Shown here: positions 16,746 through 17,150 of the stretch, one piece after another
Numbering within the stretch: position 1 is the stretch's first letter
How the letters are laid out: the number at the start of each line of letters is the position of its first letter
Assembly: GCA_027604665.1 (NCBI GenBank)
Contig: JADGIZ010000277.1
Coordinates: forward strand, 1-17,150
From: Polyrhizophydium stewartii
Lineage: Eukaryota > Chytridiomycota > Chytridiomycetes > Rhizophydiales
DNA length: 17,150 nucleotides
Direction of reading: 5' to 3'
Program-made: the position numbers and the translations under genes
Notes under the pieces: model-generated
What the model was told of the DNA's origin: nothing
The model's input: the letters and a program-made list of their open reading frames with translations, nothing else
Databases searched by the model: none

Positions 16746-17150
16746 TCAGACTTGGATGTCGTCCTTGAGCAGGTTGCCCGCCAGCTGGACCTTTTCGCCG
16801 GGCTTGAACGCGGGCATGCCGAGGTACGGGCAGCTGGAGCAGCGGAAGGCGTCGCCGAGATAGCACTGCAGCAGGGACGTGGCAAAAGGCGCGCGAGCCA
16901 GAGTCAGGCCTGTTAGCATCGTGTGGGTGCTGCGGGATGCCGGGTTGTGAGACGACGACTCACGTTGCCGCACGACGATGCGGGCGTTGTGATGGTCTTT
17001 TGCGGCGTGACGACGGTGATCTTGGCGACAAGGTCGTTTGCCTTGGCCTCGTCCTCGAGGGCCTCGATCTCGGCGCGGCCGCATGAGCAGTCCTTGCATG
17101 CCTTGCGGCGTGTGGAGCAGTCGGATGCTGGCGGGCGGCGGGGCGGGGGC
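16746..17150 (-). CDS. DRE2: Anamorsin/Dre2 (CIAPIN1), C-terminal Fe-S exons only (runs off right edge)
   Basis: Dre2 receives electrons from Tah18/NDOR1 in cytosolic Fe-S protein assembly. The last exon is 16865-16746. The previous exon ends at 16964 and probably starts at 17127, where a C-rich tract ends in GCCAG. The 98-bp intron (GTGAGT..CTGCAG, with GCTAAC and CTGAC branch candidates) splits the second cluster motif exactly: [23 protein letters not shown], a perfect C-x2-C-x7-C-x2-C. The first cluster motif reads [18 protein letters not shown], with C-x2-C-x-C preceded by a Cys six residues upstream. The protein ends [20 protein letters not shown], as in the family. The N-terminal methyltransferase-like domain is outside the window. 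Confidence 0.95.
   Translation of the reverse strand, partial: APAPPPASIRLLHTPQGMQGLLMRPRRDRGPRGRGQGKRPCRQDHRRHAAKDHHNARIVVRQRESSSHNPASRSTHTMLTGLTLARAPFATSLLQCYLGDAFRCSSCPYLGMPAFKPGEKVQLAGNLLKDDIQV

Noticed and set aside
1..17150. tRNA, rRNA, CRISPR, transposon or phage elements
   Set aside because: No cloverleaf with tRNA boxes, no regularly spaced repeats, no terminal inverted repeats or transposase/reverse-transcriptase motifs were seen by eye. A covariance-model scan was not possible here.

Overview
This window looks like nuclear DNA from a GC-rich, compact, intron-bearing eukaryote, most probably a chytrid-type fungus. The reasoning is as follows. Conserved eukaryotic proteins (kappa GST, GPI mannosyltransferase I, a Nop15/NIFK-type RRM protein, Dre2/anamorsin) are split by short introns, mostly about 54-150 bp. 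These introns have GTGAGN, GTGCGT or GTCAGT-type donors, a CTGAC-like branch site and NAG acceptors. Genes lie on both strands with very short gaps. An ankyrin protein with an HWDRLP F-box-like entry motif is, from memory, typical of expanded families in Rhizophydiales chytrids; that taxonomic placement is inference. No bacterial operons, tRNAs, rRNAs, CRISPR arrays or insertion sequences were seen.

Layout, left to right: (1) 5' part of a kappa-class GST paralogue (minus, cut by the window edge), then a complete kappa-class GST with a peroxisomal SKL tail (minus); (2) a divergent mitochondrial hotdog thioesterase (plus); (3) a minus-strand gene that I read as one spliced gene joining two C2H2-type zinc fingers to an F-box-like/ankyrin protein; (4) divergently, across a poly(A)/purine tract, a 538-residue nucleolar RRM protein (plus, five exons, one apparent GC-AG intron); (5) convergently, GPI mannosyltransferase I (minus, three exons); (6) divergently, a small coiled-coil protein (plus, five exons); (7) a very large Ser/Gln/Ala-rich disordered protein (minus, four exons, about 1389 residues), whose stop lies 4 bp from that of gene 6; (8) a divergent F-box protein (plus, two exons); (9) a nuclear-looking acidic/basic protein with a C-terminal coiled coil (plus, six exons modelled); (10) the C-terminal Fe-S exons of Dre2/anamorsin (minus, cut by the right edge).

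The genes do not form one pathway: they are housekeeping functions (detoxification, GPI anchors, ribosome biogenesis, cytosolic Fe-S assembly) mixed with lineage-specific regulatory proteins. The organising theme is compactness: gaps between divergent start codons can be as short as 39-70 bp and convergent stops almost touch. All exon models below were assembled by hand from reading-frame phase, splice signals and family resemblance. They are strong where a known family bridges the junction and weaker for the unrecognised genes. The most interesting items are the zinc-finger/F-box/ankyrin fusion, the giant Q-rich gene hidden behind an in-intron stop, the GC-AG intron next to RNP1, and the unexplained coiled-coil genes.
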